A DNA stretch of 64,000 nt from Massilia antarctica. Lineage in GTDB: Bacteria; Pseudomonadota; Gammaproteobacteria; Burkholderiales; Burkholderiaceae_D. The stretch is from positions 6,510,001 to 6,574,000 of the forward strand of contig NZ_CP065053.1 in the NCBI RefSeq assembly GCF_015689335.1. The letters are read 5' to 3'. Below are positions 9,400-18,492 of this stretch, one piece after another. The first letter of the stretch is position 1. Each line of letters starts with the position of its first letter. The translations under genes were made by a program, and so were the position numbers. A model generated the notes under the pieces. That model did not search any database, was not told the DNA's origin, and was given only the letters and a program-made list of their open reading frames with translations.

Positions 9400-10163
9400 C
9401 GGACGACGAACCGCACCTGCTCGACTACCTGCAAACGCAGCTGGCCGCCGCGTGGCCGCAGCTGCGCATCGTCGGCAAGGCCGGCAATGGCATCGAAGCG
9501 CTACGCCTGATCGACGAACTGGCGCCGGACGTGGTCTTCCTCGATATCCAGATGCCCGGCCTGAACGGCCTCGCGCTGGCCGAGCGCCTGGCGACGGACG
9601 GCAAGGCGCCGCACATCGTCTTCGTCACCGCCCACCACGAGTACGCGGTCGACGCTTTCGAGCATGCGGCGCTCGACTACCTGCTCAAGCCGACCACGCC
9701 GGAACGGCTGGCCAAGACGGTCGCCAAGCTCCAGCTGGCGCTGCGCGCGGCGGCGAGCGCGCCGGCGGTGCCACCCGAGGCCCTGCGCGCGCTGCTGCAG
9801 CAGCTGGCCGCGCCGCTGCCCGCCGCGCCGGCGGCCGCGCCGCTGCAATGGATACGCGCCGCCCATGGCGACGAGACGCGCCTGATCGCCATCGATGAAG
9901 TGATTTACTTCCAGAGCAACGACAAATACACCAGCGTGTTCTTGCAGGAAGGCGAATGCCTGATCCGCACGCCGCTCAGCAAACTGCGCGAGCAGCTCGA
10001 CGAGGCGCGTTTCTGGCAGATTCACCGCAGCGTGATCGTCGCCGCCAAGTCGGTGGCCGGCACCCACACCGATTTTCGCGGCCGCCTCGTGGTCAAGCTC
10101 AAGGAGCGGCGCGAGCAGCTGACCGTCAGCCGCAATTACGCCGAGCAGTTCAAGCAGATGTAG
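9327..10163 (+). CDS. LytTR-family response regulator
   Basis: Up to 278 residues. The receiver domain begins at ALLADDEPHLLDYL, with phospho-acceptor Asp in VVFLDIQMPG. A Pro/Ala-rich linker follows, then a C-terminal LytTR DNA-binding domain (about 178-278: EVIYFQSNDKYTSV, FWQIHRSVIV). The start is uncertain. The only standard initiation codon ahead of the receiver in frame is GTG at 9327, which adds about 18 residues and overlaps the kinase gene by 73 bases. The position where relatives start has ATC (9375) instead of ATG. Translation is probably coupled to the kinase. It is the cognate regulator of the upstream kinase. Confidence 0.9.
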   Translation: MRDYRATAAALERHTAIDHPRALLADDEPHLLDYLQTQLAAAWPQLRIVGKAGNGIEALRLIDELAPDVVFLDIQMPGLNGLALAERLATDGKAPHIVFVTAHHEYAVDAFEHAALDYLLKPTTPERLAKTVAKLQLALRAAASAPAVPPEALRALLQQLAAPLPAAPAAAPLQWIRAAHGDETRLIAIDEVIYFQSNDKYTSVFLQEGECLIRTPLSKLREQLDEARFWQIHRSVIVAAKSVAGTHTDFRGRLVVKLKERREQLTVSRNYAEQFKQM

Positions 10164-10175
10164 GGCTGCGATGGC

Positions 10176-10553
10176 TCAGCGAGCACGCTCGGCGAAGACT
10201 TCCCTGGCCGCGAACAGGCCGTTGAGCGCCGCCGGAAAGCCGGCGTACAGGGCCATCTGCATCATCACTTCCACGATCTCTTCGCGGGTGCAGCCGACAT
10301 TGAGCGCGCCGTGGAGATGCACGCGCAGCTGCGGCGCCGCCGTGCCGAGCGCGCACAGGGCGGCGATCGTGGCGATCTCGCGCGAGCGCAAATCCAGCCC
10401 CGGACGCGAATAGATATCGCCAAAGCCGAATTCAATCAGCAGCCGGCCGAAATCGGGCGCAATGCCGGCCAGGCTGGCGATCACTCTTTCGCCCTGTTCG
10501 CCATCGATTTCCTTCAGCTTGGCCCAGCCGCGCGTGTAACGGTCTTGCTCCAT
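10176..10553 (-). CDS. carboxymuconolactone decarboxylase family protein
   Basis: 125 residues. The start at 10553 has AAAGGAG eight bases ahead. The all-helical CMD fold is indicated by ERVIASLAGIAPDFGRLLIEF, the core helix RSREIATIAALCALGTAAPQLRVHLHGALNVG and the ending EVMMQMALYAGFPAALNGL. This matches gamma-carboxymuconolactone decarboxylase relatives. It has the decarboxylase-type histidines (LRVHLHGAL) rather than the CxxC of AhpD peroxidases. No other protocatechuate genes are nearby, so the pathway is uncertain. It is convergent with the two-component operon and divergent from the LysE gene. Confidence 0.87.
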   Translation of the reverse strand: MEQDRYTRGWAKLKEIDGEQGERVIASLAGIAPDFGRLLIEFGFGDIYSRPGLDLRSREIATIAALCALGTAAPQLRVHLHGALNVGCTREEIVEVMMQMALYAGFPAALNGLFAAREVFAERAR

Positions 10554-10661
10554 CGTGTTCTCCTTTGGGGTGGTTGATGGAGCCACTGTAGGGCCGCGCG
10601 GCACGGCGGTCCAATACCGTTTCCGTGATACCTTTTGGGTATTGTTTATCTGGAAAATCCC

Positions 10662-11282
10662 ATGGACGCCGCTACCCTGACCCTGTTTGTTCCCGCCTGC
10701 TTTGCGCTGAATATGGCGCCCGGCCCCAACAACCTGCTCTCGCTGAGCAACGCGACGCGCTACGGCTTTGGCCGCTCATGCGCCGCGGGATTGGGCAGGC
10801 TGGTGGCATTCGCGGGCATGCTGTGCCTCGCCTCCGCCGGCCTGGCGGTCATCCTGCACACGTCCGAACTGCTGTTTTACGCAATCAAAATCGTCGGCGC
10901 GGCCTATCTGTTTTACCTGGCTGTACAACTGTGGCGTGCGCCGGCGACAACGCAGGAAGCCGCGCCGCCCCCAGCGGCCGGATTGTTCGCCCTTGCGCGC
11001 CAGGAGTTCCTGGTCGCCGCCGGCAACCCCAAGGCAATCCTGATCTTCACCGCCTTCCTGCCGCAGTTCGTCAGCCCCGCCGAAGCAACCGCACCGCAGT
11101 TCGCCGTGCTGGGCATCCTGTTCCTGACGCTCGAACTGGTGGCGATTGCCGCCTACGCATACATGGGCGTGCATCTGCGCCGCTGGTTTGCCCGGCCGCG
11201 CGGGCAGCGGCTTTTCAACCGTGGCTGCGCCGTGCTGCTGGCGGGGGCCGGGGCTGGTCTGCTGGCGGCGCGGCGCGCCTGA
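10662..11282 (+). CDS. LysE/RhtB-family amino acid exporter
   Basis: 206 residues. The start at 10662 is chosen because MDAATLTLFVPACFALNMAP is the usual beginning. The family signature is NMAPGPNNLLSLSNATRYG (GPN motif), with about six hydrophobic segments and AAGNPKAILIFTAFLPQF in the middle. LysE/RhtB proteins export amino acids or homoserine lactone-like compounds through the inner membrane. The cargo cannot be predicted. It is divergent from the carboxymuconolactone decarboxylase-like gene, sharing about 108 bases of control region. Confidence 0.9.
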   Translation: MDAATLTLFVPACFALNMAPGPNNLLSLSNATRYGFGRSCAAGLGRLVAFAGMLCLASAGLAVILHTSELLFYAIKIVGAAYLFYLAVQLWRAPATTQEAAPPPAAGLFALARQEFLVAAGNPKAILIFTAFLPQFVSPAEATAPQFAVLGILFLTLELVAIAAYAYMGVHLRRWFARPRGQRLFNRGCAVLLAGAGAGLLAARRA

Positions 11283-11353
11283 GTCAATGCCGCGCGCCGC
11301 TTGCCGGAACGCTGCGCTGACATCGAGGATGCAGCGCTGCCCGAACCGGCCGT

Positions 11354-11548
11354 TCAGTCGGTGCCGACGACCGGTATGCCCAAAAATCTCTGCAAGTCCA
11401 CCACGCGCGGGCCGACCTGTTCGATCGCTTCGGCCAGGCGTGCGCGGGTAACGCCGAACTGCGCGGCCCAATAGGCCAGCTCCGCCTCCACATTGACGTT
11501 GATGCGGTCGTAGTCCTGCGGATTCGGTTCGAGGGGATTGTCGGACAT
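11354..11548 (-). CDS. small DUF3606 protein
   Basis: 64 residues from ATG at 11548, behind CGGAG. The pattern PQDYDRINVNVEAELAYWAA followed by GVTRARLAEAIEQVG is that of DUF3606, a small helical family common in proteobacteria and of unknown function. No signal peptide. It follows the broken lyase gene 63 bases away on the opposite side of that gene's stop, and is convergent with the LysE gene. Confidence 0.8.
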   Translation of the reverse strand: MSDNPLEPNPQDYDRINVNVEAELAYWAAQFGVTRARLAEAIEQVGPRVVDLQRFLGIPVVGTD

Positions 11549-11611
11549 GGTGTGCTCCGGTGCGGCGCGGCATGCGCCCAAGCCCCGCAGCTTGTCATGG
11601 CTGCGCTGCGG

Positions 11612-13866
11612 TCAGTACAAGCGCAGCGGCTGGCCGTCGATCGTGACGACCGGCGCGGCCGGGGTACCGCCCAGGACCGCAACGTTGCCTTTGCAACCGA
11701 TGTCGAGCAGCACGATGAATTCGGCGCTGGAGGTCAGCGCCAGGCTCTTGAACGCGGCGTGGAACTGTTTCGGCCCGACTGCAATCGGCGGCGCAGGGAA
11801 GGTCTCGAAGTTGGAGCCGGTCAGGGAGAGCAGGCACAGCTTGCTGCGATCGCCCGTGATCCGCACCTTCCCGTTGCCGTCGATGAGCATCTCTTTGAGC
11901 GAATGCATATTCCATTCGAAGATGCGCGGCACGGGCGAACTGAGCTTGTCGCGCACGACCACCACGTTTTTCTCGCGCAGGTACCACACCTGGCGCACAG
12001 CGACGCTCAGCGCGCCCTTGTAGGCGGCGGTGGCGGTACCGGTCACGGTGTCGAGCGTGGGCGAGGTGCCGAAGTTGGAAATGGCGCCATTCCAGCCGAG
12101 CGACGCCACTTCGTCGCCGATGCCCAGTTCCTGGCCGATCCCGCCGTCGTAGGTGATCGCATTATGCGCCCGGGTCTGGCGATACCAGGCTTTGGCCTGC
12201 TCCGAACCATAGTAGTCCGCCTTGCCCGCCTCCACCAGCAACTGCCCGCCGCCGCTGTTGATCACCAGGCTGTTCTGGTCGGCATGGCCATGGTTGTACG
12301 ATCCGTAAGGGCTCGACTTGAAATACACCGAGGCCAGCTTATCCGCCGGGTCCGTGATCTTGCTGTGCATGGCGACCCAGCCGATGCTCGGATATTGCGC
12401 GGCATCGGCCGGCGCGGCCGGTGTGACCCCAGCGCCCTCGATGACCGGTGCGTGCAAGCCGAACAGCGCATTTTCCTTGCCGGCCAGGCTATTTGCATAC
12501 CACAGGGACACTGGCGACTGCACGCTCTTGCCGTAGGAAATCGAGCGCTGGGTGACCGGCACGACATCATGTTCGTCGCCGAACACATGGGTTGGCGAAC
12601 CTGGCTGGTCGAAGTGGGCCATGAACTGGGCGAATTTGATGGCCCACGGCTTGCGGAACAGGTTCACGCCGGTGGCGGCGGCGATGGGCTGCCACAGCTG
12701 GCCGTAAATCTCTTCGGAATATTCGGCATACGCGGTGCCGTTGGCGAAACCGCCATCGTCGCCGCCCCATGGCGAGAGCGAGTTGGCGTAGCCGCGCAAG
12801 CTGAAATCGAACCAAGTCCCGGCATCGGGGACGCGGTCCAGCCCCAAGGTGGCGATGGTGGCGAGCATGCCATAGTTGGTGCCGCCGTGCGAGTCGAAGG
12901 GGTACTGGTCGATCTTGCCGTTGCTGCCCAAAATGCTGTCGTAGATGGCTTTGCCGCGCCGCTGCACCGCATCGAGCCAGACCTTGCGGTATTTTTCCTC
13001 GACGGCCGGCCCGAGCAGGTCGATCGCCTTGATCAGCGACAGCGCAATGACGCGCGTGGCCTGGTCCTGTTCCCGGTAACTGGTGGGGCCGTCGGGATGG
13101 AGGGCGGCCAGCTGGTTGCCGCGCCGGATGGCTTCTTGCAGGTTGAGGTCGATGATGTCGGGCTTGTCGGTGGCGTGCAGGCGCCACAGCAGTGCCGCCG
13201 ATTCCAGCTGGCGGGCCAGCGGCGTGATGGTATTGCGGATAACGCCGGCCTGGGCGATGTACGCTTTCGTGTCCACGTTGATGGAACGCAGCGGCCAGTT
13301 CGCGTCCGCCGGCACGGGCAGGTTTGTCGTGTTCCTTGTCACTTCCTCTTACAGCCGGACGCGCAGCTTCATGCGCTCTTCCGACAGCTGGGCGTTGGGA
13401 TTGGCGAGCAGCTCGGGCGGCAGGGAGCGCACCGCGCCGCGTGCGCTGATGAATTTCTTGAGGTCGGTTTCGGAAGGCACAACGAACGGCAACGATCGGC
13501 TCGCGTCGATCCTGAACTTGCGCGCATCGGTCCATTCCGTGTGTTCAAGGGCGCGCACGCGCCAGGTGTAGCTGCCCGGGGCGAAGGTTTTTCCGGCAGC
13601 AGTCAGTTGCGGCTGACCTGGAAGCGCTGCGTCGCACCGTCCGGCCCCGTGACTTCCACCTCGTAGCCGGAGGCGGGTTGACTGTTGATCGTTTTCTGCG
13701 ACCAGGCAAACCCCGGCGGATTCTGGCCCTGGACCTGGTCGCCTGCCGGCGCCGGCCGTACCACCGACAAGGCGGTGCTGGCAGCCCAGTCGGCATGCGC
13801 GGGGGCGCCGATGAGACCCGCGCAGAACAGCAGGCAGGGCAAAGGACGTACGGAAAATAAGGACAT
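11612..13866 (-). pseudogene. heparinase II/III-type polysaccharide lyase (DUF4962), broken by three lesions
   Basis: Read leftwards from ATG 13866 there is a signal peptide (MSLFSVRPLPCLLFCAG..., cleaving near AHA-DWAA), a DUF4962-type N-terminal sandwich, a toroid domain and a C-terminal heparinase II/III beta-sandwich with NHGHADQNS and RAHNAITYDGG. The frame is interrupted three times: TGA at 13603-13605 where relatives seem to have Trp (SRN-W), a one-base loss in the T5 run at 13588-13592 (A5 on the coding strand), and TAA at 13349-13351 between KLRVRL and EEVTRN. Undoing the three changes gives about 751 residues, a full-length enzyme. The downstream 576-codon segment could be made alone from GTG 13342 but lacks a signal peptide and the N-terminal domain. 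Confidence 0.85.
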
Positions 13867-14033
13867 GCATCACTCCATCCAACAGATAAACCGGCAACAT
13901 TGCGCATGCATCTAATTGCAAAAATAGTCATGTTGAATATTTATTAATTAAAACAGCTCCTCTAGAACCATTGCACGCTTCGCCGGCGCGCACTCGGTTA
14001 AGATACTGCTCACCTCATGCAACGACGATAACC

Positions 14034-14819
14034 ATGCCTCGCCCACGCTCGCTACTACTCTGTCTTCTCGCGCTGCTGATGCTGCGGGTCGACAGCAGCG
14101 CCAGCGGCCGGCCGCCCGTCCATCCGACACTGGCCGCCCTGCCCGCCGAGCTGGTCTGGGCGTGGGAACGGCCGGAAGACTTGCGCTGGCTGCCCGCCGG
14201 GGTTGGCGTGGCCTATGTCGCCTCGACCGTGCTGCTGCGGGGCGAGCAGGCGCTGGCCTACCGGCGCGCGGCGCCGCTGCTGCTGGCGCCCGGCGCGGCG
14301 CGGGTGCCGGTGCTGCACGTGGATATGTCGTGGCGCCAGCCGCCGGCGCTGAGCGAGACCCAGAGCCGGCGCGTCGCCGACGAACTGCTGCGCCTGGCCG
14401 GACGCGCCAACCGCCAGGTGGTGCAGCTCGACTTCGAGGTGCGCCGCTCGCAGCGCCCCTTCCTGGCACGCACCATCGGCGCCATCCGGGCCCGCCTCGA
14501 CCCCGCCATCGCGCTGTCAGTCACGGCGCTGGCCTCGTGGTGCCTGGACGATTACTGGCTGCACGATACGGCCGCCGACGAAGTGGTGCCGATGGCCTTT
14601 CGCATGGGCGGCGAGCAGCACGCCCTGCGCGCCCGCTTGCTGCAACAGCGCGGTTTTACGCGCGCGCGCTGCGGCGCGGCCATCGGCTTTTCCACCGACG
14701 AACCCATGATCGCGGTCAGTGAAGCCCGCCACTATTATTTTTCGCCGCAAGCCTGGAGCGCCGCCCGCTGGCAAGCAGTGCGCAGCGCCCCCCGTTCATC
14801 CATTCCAACGAGACCATAA
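14034..14819 (+). CDS. DUF3142 domain protein
   Basis: 261 residues. The start at 14034 opens MPRPRSLLLCLLALLMLRVD, a signal peptide or anchor. The rest follows DUF3142: ELVWAWERPEDLRWLP, the barrel strands VPVLHVDMSW and VVQLDFEVRRSQRPFL, LSVTALASWC, and VVPMAFRMG. The fold resembles a glycosidase-like TIM barrel, with candidate acidic residues in LDFE, but no activity is proven. The stop is 3 bases ahead of the next start, so the two form one operon. Confidence 0.82.
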   Translation: MPRPRSLLLCLLALLMLRVDSSASGRPPVHPTLAALPAELVWAWERPEDLRWLPAGVGVAYVASTVLLRGEQALAYRRAAPLLLAPGAARVPVLHVDMSWRQPPALSETQSRRVADELLRLAGRANRQVVQLDFEVRRSQRPFLARTIGAIRARLDPAIALSVTALASWCLDDYWLHDTAADEVVPMAFRMGGEQHALRARLLQQRGFTRARCGAAIGFSTDEPMIAVSEARHYYFSPQAWSAARWQAVRSAPRSSIPTRP

Positions 14820-14822
14820 ACC

Positions 14823-17099
14823 ATGCGCCTGACCCGCACCTGTTCCCTGCTCGCTTCCGCCCTCCTGTGGATGGCGGCCCTGCCCGCCTCCGCCAGCGGC
14901 GGCGACGGTTACCAGACCAACCGCTTCGCCTCCGAATTCCAGCCCGCCAACGCCGAGCTGTTCGCCTCCGGCAATCTGGGCGTGCTGCCGGGCAGTTACT
15001 GGCGCGTGTATCACTACCTGGCCTACCAGGCCGCGCGCGGACGCCCGCTGAACAAGGAACAGGTGGCGGCGCTGGACCTCAATACCTGGCATGTGGGCAG
15101 CGCCAGCGAATGGGCCGGGGTGGATCCGGAGAAAAACAGCGCGGACACCTGGCTGGCCGCGCGCGCGCCGTACGCGGCGCAGGCGGGGCTGGCGGCCGCT
15201 ATCCGGATCGACGCCAGCGCCGACACCGGCGACAGCGAGAGCTATCTGAATTGCCATTCCGATGCGTTCAGGCAGGCCGGCGCCACCATGAGCGCCCGCG
15301 CGCGCCTCGGTGCGGGCGCCAAGCCCGATGCCTGGTTCAAGCTATGGCTGCAGGGACAGGACGCGGTGTTCGCGAACTGCGAAGAACCGCCACACAAGTT
15401 CGGCGAACCGCTGCCGAAACGCGTGGTCAAGCTGCCACCGCCACTGCCGGCCAACGCCCCCGACTGGCTCAGGGACGACCACGCCTACCAGACGGCCGCC
15501 GCCAATTTCTATGCGCGCAATTTCGATCTGGCGCGTACGCAATTCCAGGCCATCGGGCGCCAGCCCAAGTCAGCGTGGCAGGCGCTGGCGCCCTACCTGG
15601 CCGCGCGCACCTTGATACGCAAGGCCATGCTCGACTATCCGCTGCGCGAAAAGCAGCCGGCCGCGCGCGAGCGAATCGAGGCGCTGGCGCAGGCCAGGCA
15701 GGAGCTCGATGCACTGGCCAAGACTTCCGCCCCTGCGCGGCACATGGCAACCCTGGTCGAGGCGCGCATGAACCCGGCCGAACGCCTGGCCGCGCTGGCG
15801 CGTGCGCTCGACAAGGAACCGTTCGGTCCGGATACCCCGCGCATGCTGCACGACTATCTGGTGTTGATGGACAAGATGATGGATGCGCAGCCGGACAGCG
15901 CCCGCGCGGCCAAGGAAGCGATGACGGTCTGGATCGCCAGCATGCAGGCCGGGCTCGGGGCCGGCGACGTGCCGGGGGACCCGGGCCAGCAAGCGCGGCG
16001 CGCGGACGCCATCGAGATCCTGCGCAAGAGCTGGCTCAAGCAGGGAGATTCGCTCTGGCTGGCGCCGCTGCTCGCCATGGCCCACGCCAACGAATTGACG
16101 GCGACCGAGCGCAAGGCAGCCGCCGCCGTAGCGGCCACGCATCCGCTGTACCAGACGCTGCAATACCACCTGGCGCGCCTGGCCCTGCTCGAACAGCAGG
16201 CCGAGCGGGCCGACAAGGAGATCGACCGCCTGCTGTCGGCCTACGGCAAGCAGATGTCGGTGGCCACCACCAACCGTTTTCTCGCGCTCAAGATGGTGTC
16301 GGCCGGCACGGTGGACGACTTCCTCAAGGCCGCGCCGCGCCGTCCCGATCCGGTCGAGCGAGGCGCGGCCATCGACGCGCAGGCCAAGGCCGACGCCACC
16401 GAGACCGACGAGGACTTCGGCATCGCCATCTCGCGCCATCTGCCGATGGCCGAACTGAAGATACTGCTCAAGCATCCGCTGCTGCCGCCGGGGTGGAAAT
16501 CGATGCTGCAGGAAACCGTGTTCACGCGCGCGCTCATCTTCAACGACGAAGAAACCGCGCTCGGGCTGCTCGATGCGGTGGCCAGGACGCGCAAGAGCAC
16601 CGCGCATTTGTACGCGCGCTACCGCAAGGCGGCGAGCGGCGCCGAACGCAAGCTTGCCGGTGCGCTGATTCTGGTGAATACGCCGGAACTGCAGCCGGCG
16701 GTGGTCGACAAGAACGACAAGGCAAGGGTCTGGGGCTGCTCCGGCGCGGAGGGCCAGCCGCCGGCGATGGCGCATTTGGTGATGCCGGCGCCGCGTTTTC
16801 TCAGTGCGCAGCTGACGGCGCAAGCGCTCAAGGAGCAGGAAACCCTGCTGCGCCTGCCCCTGCGCACCGAGTTCCTGGCGCCCACCCTGCTGGAATGGGC
16901 GCGCACCAAGCCGGCGGACGAGGAGGCGCCGAAAGCGCTGCACTTCCTGGTAGGGTCGACCCGCATGGAGTGCCCGTACGGCCGCGCCGAGCCCGAGGAG
17001 AAGCAGTTGCGCGCCCGCTATTCGCGCGAGGCGTATGAAGTGGCGCACAAGCTGTATCCGGCGAGTAAATGGACCAAGGCGACCAAGTACTACTATTGA
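14823..17099 (+). CDS. large secreted protein of unknown function
   Basis: 758 residues, with signal peptide MRLTRTCSLLASALLWMAAL cleaving near ASA-SGG. The mature chain is almost wholly helical, Ala/Leu/Arg-rich and TPR-like (for example NFYARNFDLARTQFQAIGR followed by PYLAARTLIRKAM). Six or more cysteines include pairs in YLNCHSD and FANCEEPP, suggesting periplasmic disulfides. The C-terminus ends ASKWTKATKYYY. I recognise no named domain. Similar long solenoid proteins next to DUF3142 genes occur in related bacteria, as far as I recall. It is likely co-translated with the DUF3142 gene, so the two may act together on a cell-surface substrate. Confidence 0.75.
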   Translation: MRLTRTCSLLASALLWMAALPASASGGDGYQTNRFASEFQPANAELFASGNLGVLPGSYWRVYHYLAYQAARGRPLNKEQVAALDLNTWHVGSASEWAGVDPEKNSADTWLAARAPYAAQAGLAAAIRIDASADTGDSESYLNCHSDAFRQAGATMSARARLGAGAKPDAWFKLWLQGQDAVFANCEEPPHKFGEPLPKRVVKLPPPLPANAPDWLRDDHAYQTAAANFYARNFDLARTQFQAIGRQPKSAWQALAPYLAARTLIRKAMLDYPLREKQPAARERIEALAQARQELDALAKTSAPARHMATLVEARMNPAERLAALARALDKEPFGPDTPRMLHDYLVLMDKMMDAQPDSARAAKEAMTVWIASMQAGLGAGDVPGDPGQQARRADAIEILRKSWLKQGDSLWLAPLLAMAHANELTATERKAAAAVAATHPLYQTLQYHLARLALLEQQAERADKEIDRLLSAYGKQMSVATTNRFLALKMVSAGTVDDFLKAAPRRPDPVERGAAIDAQAKADATETDEDFGIAISRHLPMAELKILLKHPLLPPGWKSMLQETVFTRALIFNDEETALGLLDAVARTRKSTAHLYARYRKAASGAERKLAGALILVNTPELQPAVVDKNDKARVWGCSGAEGQPPAMAHLVMPAPRFLSAQLTAQALKEQETLLRLPLRTEFLAPTLLEWARTKPADEEAPKALHFLVGSTRMECPYGRAEPEEKQLRARYSREAYEVAHKLYPASKWTKATKYYY

Positions 17100-17119
17100 G
17101 GCGACCTGGTCGGGACGGG

Positions 17120-17593
17120 TCAGGAGGTGAAGTCGCCGCCGGCAGTGGTGAAGTGGATGTTGGCGTCATTAGTGAAGCGCACAAAGATGGAAACGCCGAT
17201 GCCCCAGAATACTTCGCCGCCGCCACCGGCCCAGCTGTTCTTGGCGTCGATGCCGCTGCCGTGGGCGCCGGTGTTGGACAGGCCGTCATAGCGCCGCACG
17301 TTGTTCGGGCCATCCCAGATATGCGCCGATTCCACGCGTGCGCCAGCGTCGGCGTTGTAGAGCACGAAAACACGTTCGAGGCGCACCCGTTTGCCGTCGG
17401 TGATCACAGGCGAGGGAATGGCGAAGTGAAACCAGTTGCCCTGTCCCCCGATGCCCCGGAAGATGGCGCCATAGCCGACGCGCAGGCCGGTGACGTCGGT
17501 CCAGGGAATGCCGTTGACCAGACGTAAACGCGTGTTGCCGGGAATTTCGACCTGGGCGACGTAGCCAGGTACCCACATTGCTTGCAGTGCCAT
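17120..17593 (-). CDS. DUF6623 family protein
   Basis: 157 residues. The start at 17593 is fixed by GAGGAG six bases ahead; the frame stays open further upstream but without a good start. The sequence MALQAMWVPGYVAQVE, then WTDVTGLRVGYGAIFRG, GNWFHFAIPSPV and the ending GVSIFVRFT, is a compact beta-rich protein of the DUF6623 type. No signal peptide. The pattern of aromatic residues and the HFAIPSPVI motif are family hallmarks; function is unknown. Confidence 0.78.
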   Translation of the reverse strand: MALQAMWVPGYVAQVEIPGNTRLRLVNGIPWTDVTGLRVGYGAIFRGIGGQGNWFHFAIPSPVITDGKRVRLERVFVLYNADAGARVESAHIWDGPNNVRRYDGLSNTGAHGSGIDAKNSWAGGGGEVFWGIGVSIFVRFTNDANIHFTTAGGDFTS

Positions 17594-17898
17594 TTCGTTC
17601 TCCTCGTACTCGTTCAAAGTGGAGGCAGGAACGCGCGGCGGCGTCACCTGGACCTGGTTTGAGCGTACGGGACAACGCATGCGGATCGTTTGGCCGGCAT
17701 CAGCAAGCCGCCTGCGCCCGGACAGCACCGCCGTGGTGTGCCGCAGGGCATGCTCATGCGCGGACCGATCTGCCGCAACAACGTGGGATTGGATCGATGT
17801 GATTGTCGATGCCGGAGGTGGCGGGCCAGCCGGCGACGGCGCAAGCCGGGCGACGGAGAAAGCCGGGCGGCGCGGCTGAAGCGTGGCCGGCACAGGAG
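17594..17898. other. intergenic stretch without a gene
   Basis: 305 bases between the DUF6623 and LprI-like genes. I see no convincing coding frame, terminator or promoter. A short direct repeat AAGCCGGGCG occurs twice close together near 17852-17875. The sequence is otherwise ordinary GC-rich DNA that should contain the DUF6623 promoter. Confidence 0.4.
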
Positions 17899-18405
17899 CT
17901 ATCTGCGCGGCAATGTGCCCGTATCGCGTTCCAGTTCCATCGCGCGCCGCGCATTCAGGTCGGTCACACAAGCAAGCCGGCGGATCTCGTGCGAATTGCC
18001 GATGCCGCCGCCAATGAGCGCATCGGCCAAGGCGCACTGCGCCCGGCGGTAGCTCGCGAAGGCCGCGTTCGATTCCCGCAGCCTGGCCCTCGCCACCTTG
18101 ACATACTTGGCGTTTTCGTCCCATCTGGAAATCGCACCGGACGCCTTGGCCTCGGCTTTTTTCAGCGTCGCTGCGCTGTCCGCGGCCTTTTTGGCCATGC
18201 AGTCGCGTATGCCGGCCTGGGAAAATTCGCTGCAGTCCTCGGCCGCATCGAAGGGGCGCGCCGGTTCTGCTGCCAGGGCCTGTACGGCGAGGAGTGCCGA
18301 TGCGAACAGCGCCGCCCGGGCGATCCTGCGCAGGCCGCAGTGGTCCAACACCGCGTCGCAAGACGAATTTGCAAGCCCTTGCGGCCGATTTCCGGACAAG
18401 CCCAT
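17899..18405 (-). CDS. LprI/DUF1311-like secreted protein
   Basis: 168 residues from ATG 18405, behind AAGGAG. There is an unusually long n-region of about 28 residues before the hydrophobic core ARAALFASALLAVQALA and cleavage near LAAEP. The mature part has FDAAEDCSEFSQAGIRDCMA, a Lys/Ala-rich helix, RESNAAFASYRRAQCALAD and ACVTDLNARRAMELE. This is the four-cysteine pattern of DUF1311 (LprI), some members of which inhibit lysozyme. The start could be further inside, given the long n-region. Confidence 0.78.
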   Translation of the reverse strand: MGLSGNRPQGLANSSCDAVLDHCGLRRIARAALFASALLAVQALAAEPARPFDAAEDCSEFSQAGIRDCMAKKAADSAATLKKAEAKASGAISRWDENAKYVKVARARLRESNAAFASYRRAQCALADALIGGGIGNSHEIRRLACVTDLNARRAMELERDTGTLPRR

Positions 18406-18492
18406 TGGTCTCCTTGTGAATGGTCGTTGAAACGCCAACGCACGTAAAAGGATACCACCGCGCATGATATGAATGCCAACAGTGAATATGGA

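Noticed and set aside
13342..13351. Reading the lyase as two genes, with a real start at GTG 13342
   Set aside because: The frame is continuous across the TAA, and the upstream part carries the signal peptide and N-terminal domain of the same family, so a broken single gene is simpler.
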